Below, in pieces: positions 11,994 through 26,700 of a stretch of 64,000 nucleotides of DNA. The notes beneath the pieces were generated by a model. The model ran no database searches, was not told the DNA's origin, and saw only the letters and a program-made list of their open reading frames with translations. A program made the translations under genes and the position numbers. Every line of letters begins with the position of its first letter. Positions within the stretch are counted from its first letter, which is position 1. Source of the stretch: Glandiceps talaboti (lineage: Eukaryota; Hemichordata; Enteropneusta; Spengelidae); NCBI RefSeq assembly GCF_964340395.1, contig NC_135551.1:11320379-11384378 (forward strand). Reading direction: 5' to 3'.

Positions 11994-13657
11994 GTGTATG
12001 TTGGCAAACTTAACGTCTTCCATAGGAAAATAAGAGAATGACAGTTTCCTTGAAAGCAAGACGGTAAACCCCAAAAATTCTTTTATCACTTCAAAAGAAC
12101 CAGGAACAAACTTTCATCTTACAAAGTTTGGAGAGAATTGAAGAACTTTAATTTTCAGAGAATGTTGTCCTCCAAGTGCATTCTACCTTGCTGATACACC
12201 ATACATGTAATTACTCGATGGCAGCTATGTTACTTACATTTGTTCTTATTTCCATGTTGATCACTTTAACTATCCTGCTACTTATAGGTAGTAATAACTG
12301 TTGGTTGACAAGTACTTAAACACTTAAATGTAAAGTCTATTTCCGTAATAAACATTAAAATTGTTATTAAATTAAAATGGAAAAGGTTATAATAGACGGT
12401 GTCATTAGAGTAGAGTGGATTTAAGTAATGTAGTTAAAACAAATTGGACTTGAGGGAGAAGAGGGTTTTAGCAAAAAAAAACTTTTTAAAGTTTTCTATT
12501 TTTAAAAGTATAGTTTGCTTAATATACAAGAACTAGATGATCATGTATTACTTATCCAGGTTCATAAGGTTGGGACATCATGTTTACCATTATGTTTTTA
12601 CATTGCAAAGTTCGTAATGTTATCACCGCTACAACTTTCATCATGGTTTACAACATATATTAACGTCGATGTCGTACTTGTGAACGTTCCCCTTTAGGGG
12701 ACGGGGTAGAGGTTTTGTTTTGGTTTTGAATTTAGTTTAATCTCCTAGGTAATAATCTATACAGCGCCACCAATGGCCTAACTATCCTTACCCATGGATC
12801 TGTATTACCACAGGACAGACAGACAACATAATCATAAATACCCCTATGGGGGGTGGTGTAAATGATAGTTTCTCACTTGTGAAATACTAATATTTTATTA
12901 GTAGTACCAAACTGACCATTTCCTATACGTCTCTTAGTTTGGATGCTAACTTGGTCTCCAACTAAACCATGTCTGGTCAAAAGTCCCTTGATCAGCACAG
13001 AGTTTATTCATCCAATCAGTGAACCCCAACTGTTATAGTGATGTAAACAGTGTATAAGTAACTTCCTGTACTGACAAATATGCCATATTTGGACATTGCA
13101 TAACTGCCCCAATAAACACTAACTTTATGAGGGACTGTGATATTGGTTAGAATTTTGTGATTAATTAACAAAGACATGATGTTAATGACTGTGTGGGTGG
13201 CTGTGGATGAATTTTGAATTACATCTCATTGCATCTCAGGACTTCAAGAGTAACAACACTGGCTATACTGTGAGTGGAGGTGTAAATAATAAAGATACTG
13301 TATCGGAACTAAACTATGTGTCTCTTACCTTAATAATAATCTATGTTATAAACATAAAACCATTTCAAATTCTTAATGCCAGCTTTTTCTAGCAGGGGAT
13401 ATTTTTATTTACACATCAAATGAAGCAAGAGAGGGTTTTAAGCATTATAAGAAGTATAACATAAAGATGAATCTCAGAAGATATGTTATTGTGAAAAAGT
13501 CTCATAGACTGGTTTATTTCTCCTTCAACCAATACATTTAGTTCCGTTGTAATATCTGAAACATATACAATGTAGTATCCAGGATCTAAAAGATTTTGTA
13601 ATGATATTCACTCAGTGAATATTTTTACTCTGATGTTATCATACTTTGTGAGCCTAA
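11258..13657. other. Intergenic region between CUB gene 5' end and aminotransferase 3' end
   Basis: It holds a trinucleotide-rich AAT/GAT tract (about 11335-11410), a (TATG)n run (about 11876-11900) and a (CT)n run (about 11928-11990). On the minus strand an AATAAA (plus TTTATT at 13513-13518) lies about 140 nt past the aminotransferase stop and is a plausible polyadenylation signal. The CUB gene promoter should lie just above 11257, but no TATA box can be assigned. The remainder shows nothing recognisable. Confidence 0.5.
11928..11990. repeat. (CT)n microsatellite
   Basis: About 30 CT dinucleotides, preceded by (TATG)n and (GTGA)n runs. Confidence 0.95.
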
Positions 13658-16600
13658 TCATTGTGTTTCCTTTGCTATAGATAGTACAGCATCAGTTAGT
13701 TGTTGATATTCACTCAATTCATTGTAGATATGCACCGATATCCTGACATACAATTCACCCTGTACAGCTTTGATTGGTACCTATTGTAAAGGTATGAACA
13801 AAAAATTGTTTATGAATATTTGTCACAAGGTAGAATATAATAATAAAACTGTGATGTTAATATTAACCATGTGTATATCAAGATATTATTCCCAAATATC
13901 TGCCAAGGAAAATACAGGTGACCAGTTAAAGAATGTTTAGTAAACTTTGTATCCATGATTTGATAGACGAGTAGTGACAAAACCCTTATGTCACAAATAT
14001 TTTTTTGGCTGAATGAAGATGAACCTTGGGGAATAATATAATTATACCTCCTCAAGCATAATTTATGAAAATCATTTTAAAAATGGCAATTTAGATCATT
14101 TTGACTCACATTACAAGCACTGCAGAGCCAGTGACATTGATGTGAGTTGCCTTGATGTACAAATGTAGAAAAACCAGGGTATGAAACACATATTTTGGTT
14201 TAAACTCATTCAATCTGGTTTGCCCTGGTAAAAGTCTGGATTGTTAGTCGTAATTGAGTACAAAAATTGTTTGAATCTTTTCACTGTTAATTTTGACACT
14301 TCTGTGGGCTTTTTTAAGAACTTTTGATTCGTAAAATCTAGATTATGACTCTTACTGTGATAACATTTATACCCTCTACCAGGAGCTGTATACTTTCCCT
14401 ACATCACTGTCTTAGAAAGATATTTTATTTTTATGCTGGGTTCTAAACTGTACCTCAGCCATAAAAGAAAGCAAAGATCACACTATCAATAATAATATAA
14501 ATGAGAATCTATACCTCAGTATCAAAGCAGTGAAATAGTTGATTCTGTATACTTTCAGCCAAGTTGTAATCACATGTCTTGCCTTTATGTAGAGTTGATG
14601 GTAGTTGAACTAAAACCATTGAACCTGAAATGTAATGCAGAAACCATCAACCAAACTATGTTTAGTACGCAAATAGTTGAACATGTTCTAGCCATTACAT
14701 TTTAAATAGAGACAGGGTATTTCTACATCTCAGACAGCATTTATTACACTGTCTTACTGATAAAAAGTTCATACACCAAGTTACCATATTGTTTTGGTAT
14801 ACTAATTGCCATATGATAGAGAATTCATCTAATTTGCACTACAACATAAACTCACTGCACATCATCTATTTACTACAACATAAACTCACTGCACATCATC
14901 TATTTACTACAACATAAACTCACTGCACATCATCTATTTACTGCAACATAAACTCACTGCACATCATCTATTTACTGCAACATAAACTCACTGCACATCA
15001 TCTATTTACTACAACATAAACTCACTGCACATCATCTATTTACTACAACATAAACTCACTGCACATCATCTATTTACTGCAACATAAACTCACTGCACAT
15101 CATCTATTTACTGCAACATAAACTCACTGCACATCATCTATTTACTACAACATAAAGTCACTGCACATCATCTATTTACTACAACATAAAGTCACTGCAC
15201 ATCATCTATTTACTACAACAGTCACTGCACATCATCTATTTACTGCAACATAAACTCACTGCACATCATCTATTTACTGCAACATAAACTCACTGCACAT
15301 CATCTATTTACTACAACATAAACTCACTGCACATCATCTATTTACTACAACATAAAGTCACTGCACATCATCTATTTACTACAACAGTCACTGCACATCA
15401 TCTATTTACTACAACATAAAGTCACTGCACATCATCTATTTACTACAACATAAAGTCACTGCACATCATCTATTTACTGCAACATAAACTCACTGCACAT
15501 CATCTATTTACTGCAACATAAACTCACTGCACATCATCTATTTACTGCCATTATTGTTGACTCATATGTTTTATGGGTAAACCATGTGATGCAATAAAAT
15601 ACAGTTCCTGTAACTCTTTCAGATTATGTATATAGTTCTTGTTTGGTGGTCAGTCAATCTGACCTGAATTTGTAACTGGTGAATGCGTATGTAATACCTA
15701 AGTAATAGCTTATAACAGGGATTGTAGATAAAGGCTGGAAAGTGGAAAAAACAATTGGCTACTCAGAAGTATATTGCTAGCTACTTTTGCAGTTTTTTGT
15801 AAAAAAAATGTCTTTGTTTCAACCAGTATATTTCTATGATTGGGCATACTTATGAGTCTTGTTCATACCGCACCATAGTTATATTTCCGGCTTCTTTTCA
15901 GATTTTACAGGCTAAAATTAACTACATCCCTGATAAACCTATCTCAAAAGGGAATTAATGATATCATCATGAAAGTATACAGTTTTCTTGGCTGGTAGGA
16001 CTCCACATTTTCCCACTACATGTATCTTTACTGTTTAACATGCTCTCGCTAATTGATATGCAGACCTTTTCGTAACATCTACTAAATTGTTCCTAACAAT
16101 TAAATAAATAATATCATAAACCTGGCATCTTACCAAACATATCTTGAGGAGCTAAAAGTCTTGTTTGCCATTTCTCAACCAAAAGATCAGCTGTTGAAGA
16201 AAGTCAAAGTTACTAGTTATGAAGGAAGAAATCACAAACTGAAGAGATGAAAAAGATGCTTAATATTTGTACAACTGACATAATGCTTACTCAATATAAA
16301 ATGTGATAACAGTAATTAAGAATGTGCCTCAAAGGCCCAATTTATCTGATAATCAAATTTCTAAAATTCCCTTAAAACTTTGCCTTATTAATGTTTATTC
16401 CTGGTCCTTTTGAAATAATAAAATAAGTTTTTGGATTCACTGCCTTGGTTACAAGGAAATGAACATCAATCTTTCAATCTATTTTCCCCATAGCATTCGG
16501 TGGCCATCTTGGATATGAAATGACTCAATTTGACACCATTTTGACCTCTGTTTAGTGACCCCTGACACCATTTTGACCTGTTTAGTGACCCCTGGCACCA

Positions 16601-19600
16601 TTTTGACCTCTGTTTAGTGACCCCCAACACCATTTTGACCTCTGTTTAGTAACCCCTGTTTTTTTTAATTTTATTTTTCTTGAACTATTACACTTAAACA
16701 GCAAAAGTCTAAGTATTTTATTTCTGAGGCATTAACAGACAACAAAAATGATATCAAGAATTGCTAATAAAGTTTTCTAACTGGAGATGAGAGTTTCATA
16801 AAATCAAATACTTCCTACCTGCTTGTTTAGCAAGTGTATATATGTATTTTCTGATTTTGTCTGGTCCCACAGTGTCCCAGAAATCTAGAACTGTGTGAAG
16901 TGAGAGGAATGATGTATAATCCTGTAACCCTGAAATGAGATATGGGAAGTGAGAGGAAACATAATTCAATCATTAAATTGAAGAGTTAAGAGTGTTCAGC
17001 TTTAAAGTTACTGGTTCAGTTCAATTGCTGCTGATTTCTTTTCAAATAGTTAAAATGCATGGACAAGCATTCAAACACAATTGTGCCCCAGTCAACCCAG
17101 TTGTGTAAATGGGGACCTGGTAGTGTTATAAGCCGCAATGCACATGCTTTAATCCTATGTATTTACAGAAGCTACAATGGAGTATATGCTCCACAGGCAG
17201 TTAAAAGTATGAAGGGCTTTGGCACAGCTCTAGCACAGCTCGTGCACAGCTTAGGCATAGCTAATAGCTGAGTCAGAGATAAAGCGCTTTGAGCAAAGTA
17301 TAGGAAAGTACTACCGGGGGTCCTTAGAAAACAGCATATAGTGAAAATAAAAGATTTGCAGTGTACATACCAGACCACATATATTCAGAACTGAACCCGC
17401 TACCAAATCCATGAGACACTATCATCGGACGTGTTGTCTTCTGTAGTTCTTTCTTGACATACAGGTAACCACAGCCTTTGGGGCAGCAAAACCACTTGTG
17501 ACAATTCCCCACATAATAGTCGGGATTAAGGTCTCTTATATTAAGTGGCAGTGCACCGAGGGAGTGTGCTCCATCAATGAGTACAGGAACACCTCTAATG
17601 ATAAATAGATGTAAAATGGGAAAAATTAAACTTCATCAGGCAATGGCAAATAAAGAAATTGATTAAATGTGTTTTCAGTTCTAAGTTGATTTATTTCTGA
17701 CTAACCATATAAAGTACATATAATATAATGTAGGTAAAAACAACATTATATGATGTCCTAGTGACAACTGTCTCAGATATTTTGACAAATTAAAAGGCTT
17801 TTATTTTCATAGGATGATCATCATCACATCATGAATTTCCTCTGAACAAAATATTATAATTGACTGTAATTGCTGTTTTGTGAGAAGGCATTAGAATGCT
17901 AATAAAGTGGGCAAGTGCCAAATATAGACTAAACAATGAGCAAATGACAAATGATGTGTGCGTGCGTGCGTGCGTGCGTGTGTGTGCATGTGTTTTTATG
18001 TGTGTGCATGCATGCGCGCGTGTGTGAATTCAATGCAGATATTGTTCTGTCACAGTATATACGTTACAAAAAGTAAAACATGTTTTGAAATAGGCAATGC
18101 TACATGTTTTTATTGTACACAGTACTTGCAACGAAGTGAAAACTACCCATCTACCAACTACATGTACCTATGTATGATAGTTACAAACTGAGGCTCTGCC
18201 CTCACAGTCCATTTAAAAAAAGAAACAATAAAATATCTAATATACCTGCTATGGCAGAGGTCAATTAACTCCTTGATAGGCATAATAAATGGTGTGTTAC
18301 TTGGTATATGGTCAAATACAGCTAATCGACATCCTGGCCTGAAAGAAGGAAATTACACTGAAAATATGCTATGACAATTTACGAAAATATTAATATTCTA
18401 TAATTGTGTGTAACTTGAGAGAGAGACAATAGTAGACCCTCTAAGTTTATCACATTGATGTCATTTATGAATACAGTCATCAGCTTTGGCAATCACAAGG
18501 GTTGTGAATTACGTACAATGGTATTTCACAACACGTGTACATGACATGCATGACATTGAATATGACCATGTACTCAACCCTCCATCCCAAACCAAAACTT
18601 ATTCCTGAGGGGATACTTCAAATAAATTTCAGATTCCAAACCTCAATCTATTTCATAGGATGTTTTTGGGCAAATCTATATCATACATATGAACATGAAT
18701 AAGTCTCTTATGCCCATTGATGGCGCTATTCAAGTCAATACATATGGTAGTTTTATAATAATTGACCATTTCTTCACAAATGCCAATCTAGATGGCTGAT
18801 ACCATTTGCACAACTGCTTGAAGGCAATTGTAAGTTGCTAAAGGATTACAGACAGAGCTACGGTATGGAATAAATATATGACTTTATTGATCTCATGTTT
18901 AGGAAATTTTTAGAAAAGAAAGTGGACCATGTTTTGTGATTTTTCATGAAAAACTATCCCATTCGAATGACACATTTCCAGTCATCTCCATGGGGATAGA
19001 ATTGTGTCATTTGGTTACATCTAAGCATCGATTATTAACAATTTTGTAGTAATTTAAAATTCACAACACATTTCTGAACCAACAGCTTCAAGCTTTGTTC
19101 ACCAAATGACATTGCCAAGCCTAATAGCAATTTTAATCTCCGGGCTAAGAGAACATCATATGGCCATCACCACAACAAACACACACACAATGTCAGTCCT
19201 AACCTTAACGTCTCCTTTACTTTATTAATGATGTCATCTTTTCCAGTGATAGGAAATTCTAAGTTTTCTTCCTGGATTATAGCACCAGTCTCTTCACTCA
19301 TGAACTTGAGTAATTTCTTGACGGCACCTGGTGAGAAAATGTACCAACTTTAATAGGTTAGTGGTGTATGGACAGAACCCACTTAGGTCAGTGGTGTATG
19401 GACAGAACCCACTTAGGTTAGTGGTGTATGGACAGAACCCACTTAGGTTAGTGGTGTATGGACAGAACCCACTTAGGTTAGTGGTGTATGGACAGAACCC
19501 ACTTAGGTTAGTGGTGTATGGACAGAACCCACTTAGGTTAGTGGTGTATGAAAAGATCTAAGCATACAGTACACTATGATGCAAGAACATGATAAAAGTG

Positions 19601-20503
19601 GGTATGTTTCTTACGATACGTCATAAACTGTAGTTACATGTCTTTTGGCACTGGATTTATATTAACTGAATATCTGCAAAAGCTTTTCTCATGGTCATCA
19701 GTTTCATATAAATATACTTATGAGTTGTCATATTTGTATATACAGCTGTTTTAAAAGATGTCCTGAAACATTTCACTTAATATATAGTTGGCTGGCAAGA
19801 TAAGATATTTACAAATAGAATGTATTTCCCTTTGTACTATCAACCAAATTCAAGTGTGCCGATAAGTCCTTCTGCCACTATTTTACATACAAAAATAAAC
19901 ATGTTTACAGTAGTATACATCGACTGGAAAACTGTTTACCATCATTGGTAATCTATATTTATAATGGTGCACTCTTTAACTACTGTCTCCCAAAAACTCC
20001 GGTGAGGGCCAATTTATCATTGGCACTCCTAGACAAGAAATGAGTGTTTTTTTACCATATGTAACATTGAGACAATAGATGACATCATCCGGCTTGAACT
20101 TGATACTTTTAATGACTGAGTTTGTAGCTGTTGTAGCATTTTGGACAAGTACGAGATCTGTGGTGTCACAACCTAGAGGTAAACAAAACAAAAAAAAACA
20201 TTCATAAAAGACAAACATGACTAAAATAATATACATTAAACATAGGTAAGGAAAAGGTAAGCAAAATTTGAACCTGTCTAGACTAGAGTGAATGTAATTG
20301 AAGGAAGCAAACAATATAAAACAGATCAAGCAATTGGCTCTGGAGATATAACATTATAAGAACTACTCGTTTGCTTCGAGCCATTGTGTGGCTTTTCCTA
20401 TAGCAATTTTAGACACCTGTTTTTCACACCAACATTTTTATCCTAATCCAAATGGGCCATTAAAGGCAGAGATTCAATCCCAGGTTCTTCCACAATAGTG
20501 TTG

Positions 20504-20541
<38 letters not shown>

Positions 20542-23500
20542 GAATTTGTATAGTACCAAAATGCAATATGATGTAAAATTTCTATGGCACTCACGAACAG
20601 GAACAATAGTAGATCTCTGTGAAAGTCAGAAAACTCTTGTGAATGGACGATATCCTTCTTGAATTTATCAACAGTGGGTGATGAACGGAGTTCAAGAGGT
20701 TATCTTATCAGTGGAGCCATAAGGACTACATGAAACAATATTTTGCGCTGGACCAACTTTTCCTATAGGTCTGCTTGATAGCTGTTTTCATCAACTAAAA
20801 AATAATCCTCATTTAAACTGGGCCTTTGAAAATCTGCAAGAATTTTTATATATACATAAGAGATGACAATTATAACCCTACAACTTACAAGACATCAGGT
20901 GCCATTCAGGTGCCTATTGCCTGGCAATATTGCCCGATGGAGTTATTTCAACCGCTGTACATCGATTCCATGCATGTTTTCCAATGGCACCTGAATTGCA
21001 TTAGGTAATGGTATTGCAGTAACTGAGAATTTTAGATCCTTTCAGAGCCAAAGTCCCATTAATAATCATGAACATTCATTTCTTTATTATGGCCACAGTT
21101 TTATTTTCACATGACTTTCACATGGCACCTGATCTGGCAACTCCTACAAATCTGAAAATGGTACAACCTTGTTTTCAAACCAGAAGAAACCATTCTAAAC
21201 ATAGGATAGAACACACTAAACTTCAACACTGCTCTTAACTTTATTAGGTTTTAGGTTTACTCTAATTATACTAATTAAATTCAAGTTGCCTTGCCTACAA
21301 ACTTTGCAAGTCTTCGTGTGATGTATACCAATAAAGGTAATATTTCTCTGTCCATAAATCTAACCGGTTGTCTCTCTATATAGTATTGCCATTTCTGGGT
21401 TGCATCTACAGCTTCCTTTAATGCAACACCAAATGCTCCATGGTTTAGAAAATTAAAGTCCTGTAAAAAAAAAGAATTAAACCAATTATTCTATAAATGA
21501 AACACTAAACAATTTTCAGTATTTGCAATACAATATTAATGCCTTAAAGTGCATCATAAAAATAACAACTATTTGTTTTCTTGGTCAACACCATAACTTC
21601 CACTCCACACACTTCACATACATTACTACTGCCCATGTAGGTGCTCATGAGAATAAGTCGACCTTCTCATTCTATTTTTACCTCTAGCATGAGGTAAAAT
21701 GTTTTTGTAGGTACTGAGAATAAGTTGGCCTTATATTATACTATTTTGACCCACTTATATGGCCATATAAAACTATAATACTTCTTTATTGTGGTCACAG
21801 CTTTGTTTTCACAGCTTCTAACAAGTAATCCCTGGACAATAATATGGTAATTAATGGGGCACAAAAACATAAAATGTGTTATAATTTATCTCTCAAGTGT
21901 ACCAAAGACCTCTTTTCAGTCAGATTTGCTAATTTTATAGTGCTCTATTTCAAAGAGGTCACATGAGGCAGCGTCAGTGAAACATACTTTTCTGAGTTGC
22001 CTTATAGGCATAAAGAAATGCAGCTAAAACAAGAATGTAAACTGAAAACCTACTGTATGGACAACAAACATAAGTTAATTTTTTCTACAGGCTTTGTCCA
22101 TACACAAAATTGCACCTGTTACTGTATTGAATTGTGAAGTAATAAAGACAGACTTTCTTTTGATATGAGCTAAAACTATCTCTCATAATAAATAATAAGC
22201 TACTTTTTAATCCCAGGTCATGATCACACAATTAAGGATTACAATAAGTGATAATTCTTTTAATGTTCAGGACCAATTTTTTTTCTATATCTCTGCCAAA
22301 CAACCATTTACACTCCTGGATTTTAATCATAATCTGAAGTGAGGTTTTAAACATATCTTTACTAATTTGCATAATTTATACATCTATAAGTCATGTGGAT
22401 CATACTCTCATGAATACATTCAATATAAAAAATGTACAATGTAACTTATTCATTTGCATAATTATTGATTTTTATCAAATAAGTATATGTTTAATAATGA
22501 GCAATATATACCTTAATTGATAAAAATTATGAATTATGCAGATTAGTAAGATACATGTACATGTACATCATAATAATGTACATATATGTAATATCCTCAA
22601 AGTTGGATTACATTTCAAGTGCCCATACATGTATATCTCTTCATTGGTATACATCATATGGATTGTAGGTGGCCAAGCTGTTACCTCATGTACCTCTTTT
22701 ACCACTAAAGTCTAGATTCAAACCTGGGGGTTTGATTAGAAATTTCTCAGATCTGTAAGTAAGAAGGGTGATACTCAATTGATCAAGATAGGTTTACCCC
22801 GGGTACTTGTTTCCTTCTGCTTTAAGACTACATGTAATGATTGAATGTCATATCACCAAGAAAAAAGACTGTTTTCCAAAAAAAAATAAAAATTAAAAGG
22901 ACAACTTTGAAGATTGAGTGTATTTTGTTTCCTACCTCTGCACTGTAACTTTTTATTCAATTGTTTTGGATGTCCCAAATGGTGTCAATTATCATTTTTG
23001 CACATATGTTTCTGTAATTAGTTTCTCTTAAAATAAAACATTTAAACAAAAAAAAACTATGGTACATGTCAGGGCACTTACTAATAGGCACTCCACACCA
23101 TATTCAAATTTCCCAAACTAACATGTAGAATGTTTAATATGATATCTTATGAATTTTCGGTGAATGAATTGTTGGTTGTCTCATCACTAGAAATAATTCA
23201 CCAGTTACAGATAGTGCACCTTTCAGATATTGTCTAATTACAAAATACCATTACTCATGCAAATTACTAAATTAAGATACATCATTATCATTCATAACAC
23301 ACCAATGCTTTGTGATAATGAATGATACACCAAATTTAAGAATTAGTTATGCACGTGACTCATTATAGTTAAAAACCACCTATACATCAAAAACCTTTGC
23401 AAGACACAATATTGTACCTGATGATCACACCAAATTAAGTATAAGTTTATGTAAAATTTCAAGATTGCATTCATAGGATACAGTGTAAGATGAGTAACCA

Positions 23501-23641
23501 AAAATCATTATTTATGCAAATAGTTTATTTAATATTCAACGTGTATTTATACCCAAATCTAATATTTAATAGTTCTTGCTATTCATGTGCAATAAAATTA
23601 CATAAATTAAATTTCATAAGATTTTGAGATATCAAATCCAC

Positions 23642-23712
<71 letters not shown>

Positions 23713-26700
23713 TGGATGGATGGATGGATGGATGGACAAATGCAGACACAGGCAAACACACATGTACACACATTACCCTCCTTACAGAAGCTAATAGCTT
23801 CAATTAAAAGGGGCACAAGCAGAGTTTTTTTTATCTATTTCTGGGCATTTAAAGTTTTGCTGCATATTTAAAAGGCACTCGTACTATTGAACTTACTGAA
23901 GCACACAAACCACCACTTGTAATTAATTGAACTCAAACCGGGTATTAAGATATAAGCCACAAACAATCCAATGACATAATTTGTCATACTATCAAAACAC
24001 AAAAAAAGTTTCAGGAAATTCCTACTATGCAATCAACTGTTCTAAAAATGCCAGAAGACAATTACACAGAAGACACTAACATTATACTGGAATGTAGTTT
24101 TATTTATAAGTATTTTCACTTATATAAACCCAGCCTATGCCACTCTAAGCATTGACATGCAAATCACACTCATAGTGACCTTGACATTCTGTGTGCCATG
24201 TTATCAGATTTGCAATAAAACTGCCCTCTATTGTTCAACTAAACCTTGTCAGTTTAAACAATCTACATATTTCACTCCATGTCAGTCTCTGTAGGAACAC
24301 TGCTAGACACAAAGGTGGGAGTATTCTGGTAAACAGCAGACCACTCACCAAATTCTTAGTACTTGTATTTGACTCAGTAACTCTGTCAGATCTTCAGGCT
24401 ACTTATCCACTATGGACCAGTGTAAGTACTTTATTCATTATTAAGTGTTCATACACTGTGGTGTTTCATTTATAGTGTCTTCATTAGTACGTGTTCATAC
24501 ACTGGTGCATTCATTTTAGTAAGTGTTCATAATGTATATGTACACTGTGGTGCATTGATTTATAGTGTATTCATTAGTAAGTGTTTGTACACTCTGGTGA
24601 AATGTTCGTACACTCCGGTGTATTCATTTATAGTGTATTCATTAGTAAGTGTTCATACACTCTGGTGTATTCATTTATAGTGTATTCATTAATAAGTGTT
24701 CATACACTCTGGTGCATTCATTTATAGTTTATTCATTAGTAAGTGTTCGTACACTCTGGTGCATTCATTTATAGTGTATTCATTAGTAAGTGTTCATACA
24801 CTCTGGTGCATTCATTTATAGTTTATTCATTAGTAAGTGTTCGTACACTCTGGTGTATTCATTTATAGTTTATTCATTAGTAAGTGTTCGTACACTCTGG
24901 TGTATTAATTTATAGTTTATTCATTAGTAAGTGTTCGTACACTCTGGTGTATTCATTTATAGTGTATTCATTAGTAAGTGTTCATACACTCTGGTGCATT
25001 CATTTATAGTTTATTCATTAGTAAGTGTTCATACACTCTGGTGCATTCATTTATAGTTTATTCATTAGTAAGTGTTCATACACTCTGGTGCATTCATTTA
25101 TAGTGTATTCATTAGTAAGTGTTCGTACACTCTGGTGTATTCATTTATAGTTTATTCATTAATAAGTGTTCGTACACTCTGGTGCATTCATTTATACTGT
25201 ATTCATTAGTAAGTGTTCATACACTGTGGTGTTTCATTTATAGTGTCTTCATTAGTACGTGTTCATACACTGGTGCATTCATTTTAGTAAGTGTTCATAA
25301 TGTATATGTACACTGTGGTGCATTGATTTATAGTGTATTCATTAGTAAGTGTTTGTACACTCTGGTGAAATGTTCGTACACTCCGGTGTATTCATTTATA
25401 GTGTATTCATTAGTAAGTGTTCGTACACTCTGGTGTATTCATTTATAGTGTATTCATTAATAAGTGTTCGTACACTCTGGTGCATTGATTTATAGTGTAT
25501 TCATTAGTAAATGTTCGTACACTCTGGTGCATTCATTTATAGTTTATTCATTAGTAAGTGTTCATACACTCTGGTGCATTCATTTATAGTGTATTCATTA
25601 GTAAGTGTTCATACACTCTGGTGCATTCATTTATAGTGTATTCATTAGTAAGTGTTCATACACTCTGGTGCATTCATTTATAGTTTATTCATTAATAAGT
25701 GTTCGTACACTCTGGTGTATTCATTTATAGTTTATTCATTAGTAAGTGTTCGTACACTCTGGTGCATTCATTTATAGTTTATTCATTAGTAAGTGTTCAT
25801 ACACTCTGGTGCATTCATTTATAGTGTATTCATTAGTAAGTGTTCGTACACTCTGGTGTATTCATTTATAGTGTATTCATTAGTAAGTGTTCGTACACTC
25901 TGGTGCATTCATTTATAGTTTATTCATTAGTAAGTGTTCGTACACTCTGGTGTATTCATTTATAGTGTATTCATTAGTAAGTGTTCGTACACTCTGGTGT
26001 ATTCATTTATAGTGTATTCATTAGTAAGTGTTCATACACTCTGGTGTATTCATTTATAGTTTATTCATTAATAAGTGTTCGTACACTCTGGTGTATTCAT
26101 TTATAGTTTATTCATTAGTAAGTGTTCATACACTCTGGTGCATTCATTTATAGTGTATTCATTAGTAAGTGTTCGTACACTCTGGTGCATTCATTTATAG
26201 TGTATTCATTAGTAAGTGTTCATACACTCTGGTGTATTCATTTATAGTTTATTCATTAGTAAGTGTTCGTACACTCTGGTGCATTCATTTATAGTGTATT
26301 CATTAGTAAGTGTTCGTACACTCTGGTGCATTCATTTATAGTTTATTCATTAGTAAGTGTTCGTACACTCTGGTGTATTCATTTATAGTTTATTCATTAG
26401 TAAGTGTTCGTACACTCTGGTGTATTCATTTATAGTGTATTCATTAGTAAGTGTTCGTACACTCTGGTGCATTCATTTATAGTGTATTCATTAGTAAGTG
26501 TTCGTACACTCTGGTGTATTCATTTATAGTGTATTCATTAGTAAGTGTTCGTACACTCTGGTGCATTCATTTATAGTGTATTCATTACTAAGTGTTCATA
26601 CACTCTGGTGCATTCATTTATAGTGTATTCATTAGTAAGTGTTCCTACACTCTGGTGTATTCATTTATAGTTTATTCATTAGTAAGTGTTCGTACACTCT

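Larger units (their letters stand above)
13781..17370 (-). other. Aminotransferase introns 8-11
   Basis: Intron 11 (13781-14514) shows nothing recognisable. Intron 10 (14625-16133) holds the 34-bp minisatellite at 14840-15549. Intron 9 (16191-16818) holds a four-copy repeat of about 32 bp at 16527-16658. Intron 8 (16930-17370) holds a SINE fragment at about 17060-17320. All donors and acceptors here are GT-AG. Confidence 0.7.
21461..24411. other. Intron 3 of the aminotransferase gene, part upstream of METTL27-like copy A
   Basis: It holds a dispersed repeat at about 21540-21720 (a related copy lies near 38410-38590), a short palindromic element at 22443-22552, a dispersed TTATGCAAATAGTTTATTTA-type repeat at about 23140-23640 that recurs after copies A and B, and (ACAG)n/(GGAT)n runs at about 23640-23735. 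The promoter of copy A should lie just above 24412. No coding exon is seen. Confidence 0.55.

Noticed and set aside
14840-15549. Regular 34-bp repeats resembling a CRISPR array
   Set aside because: There are no spacers between units, and the locus is an animal intron.
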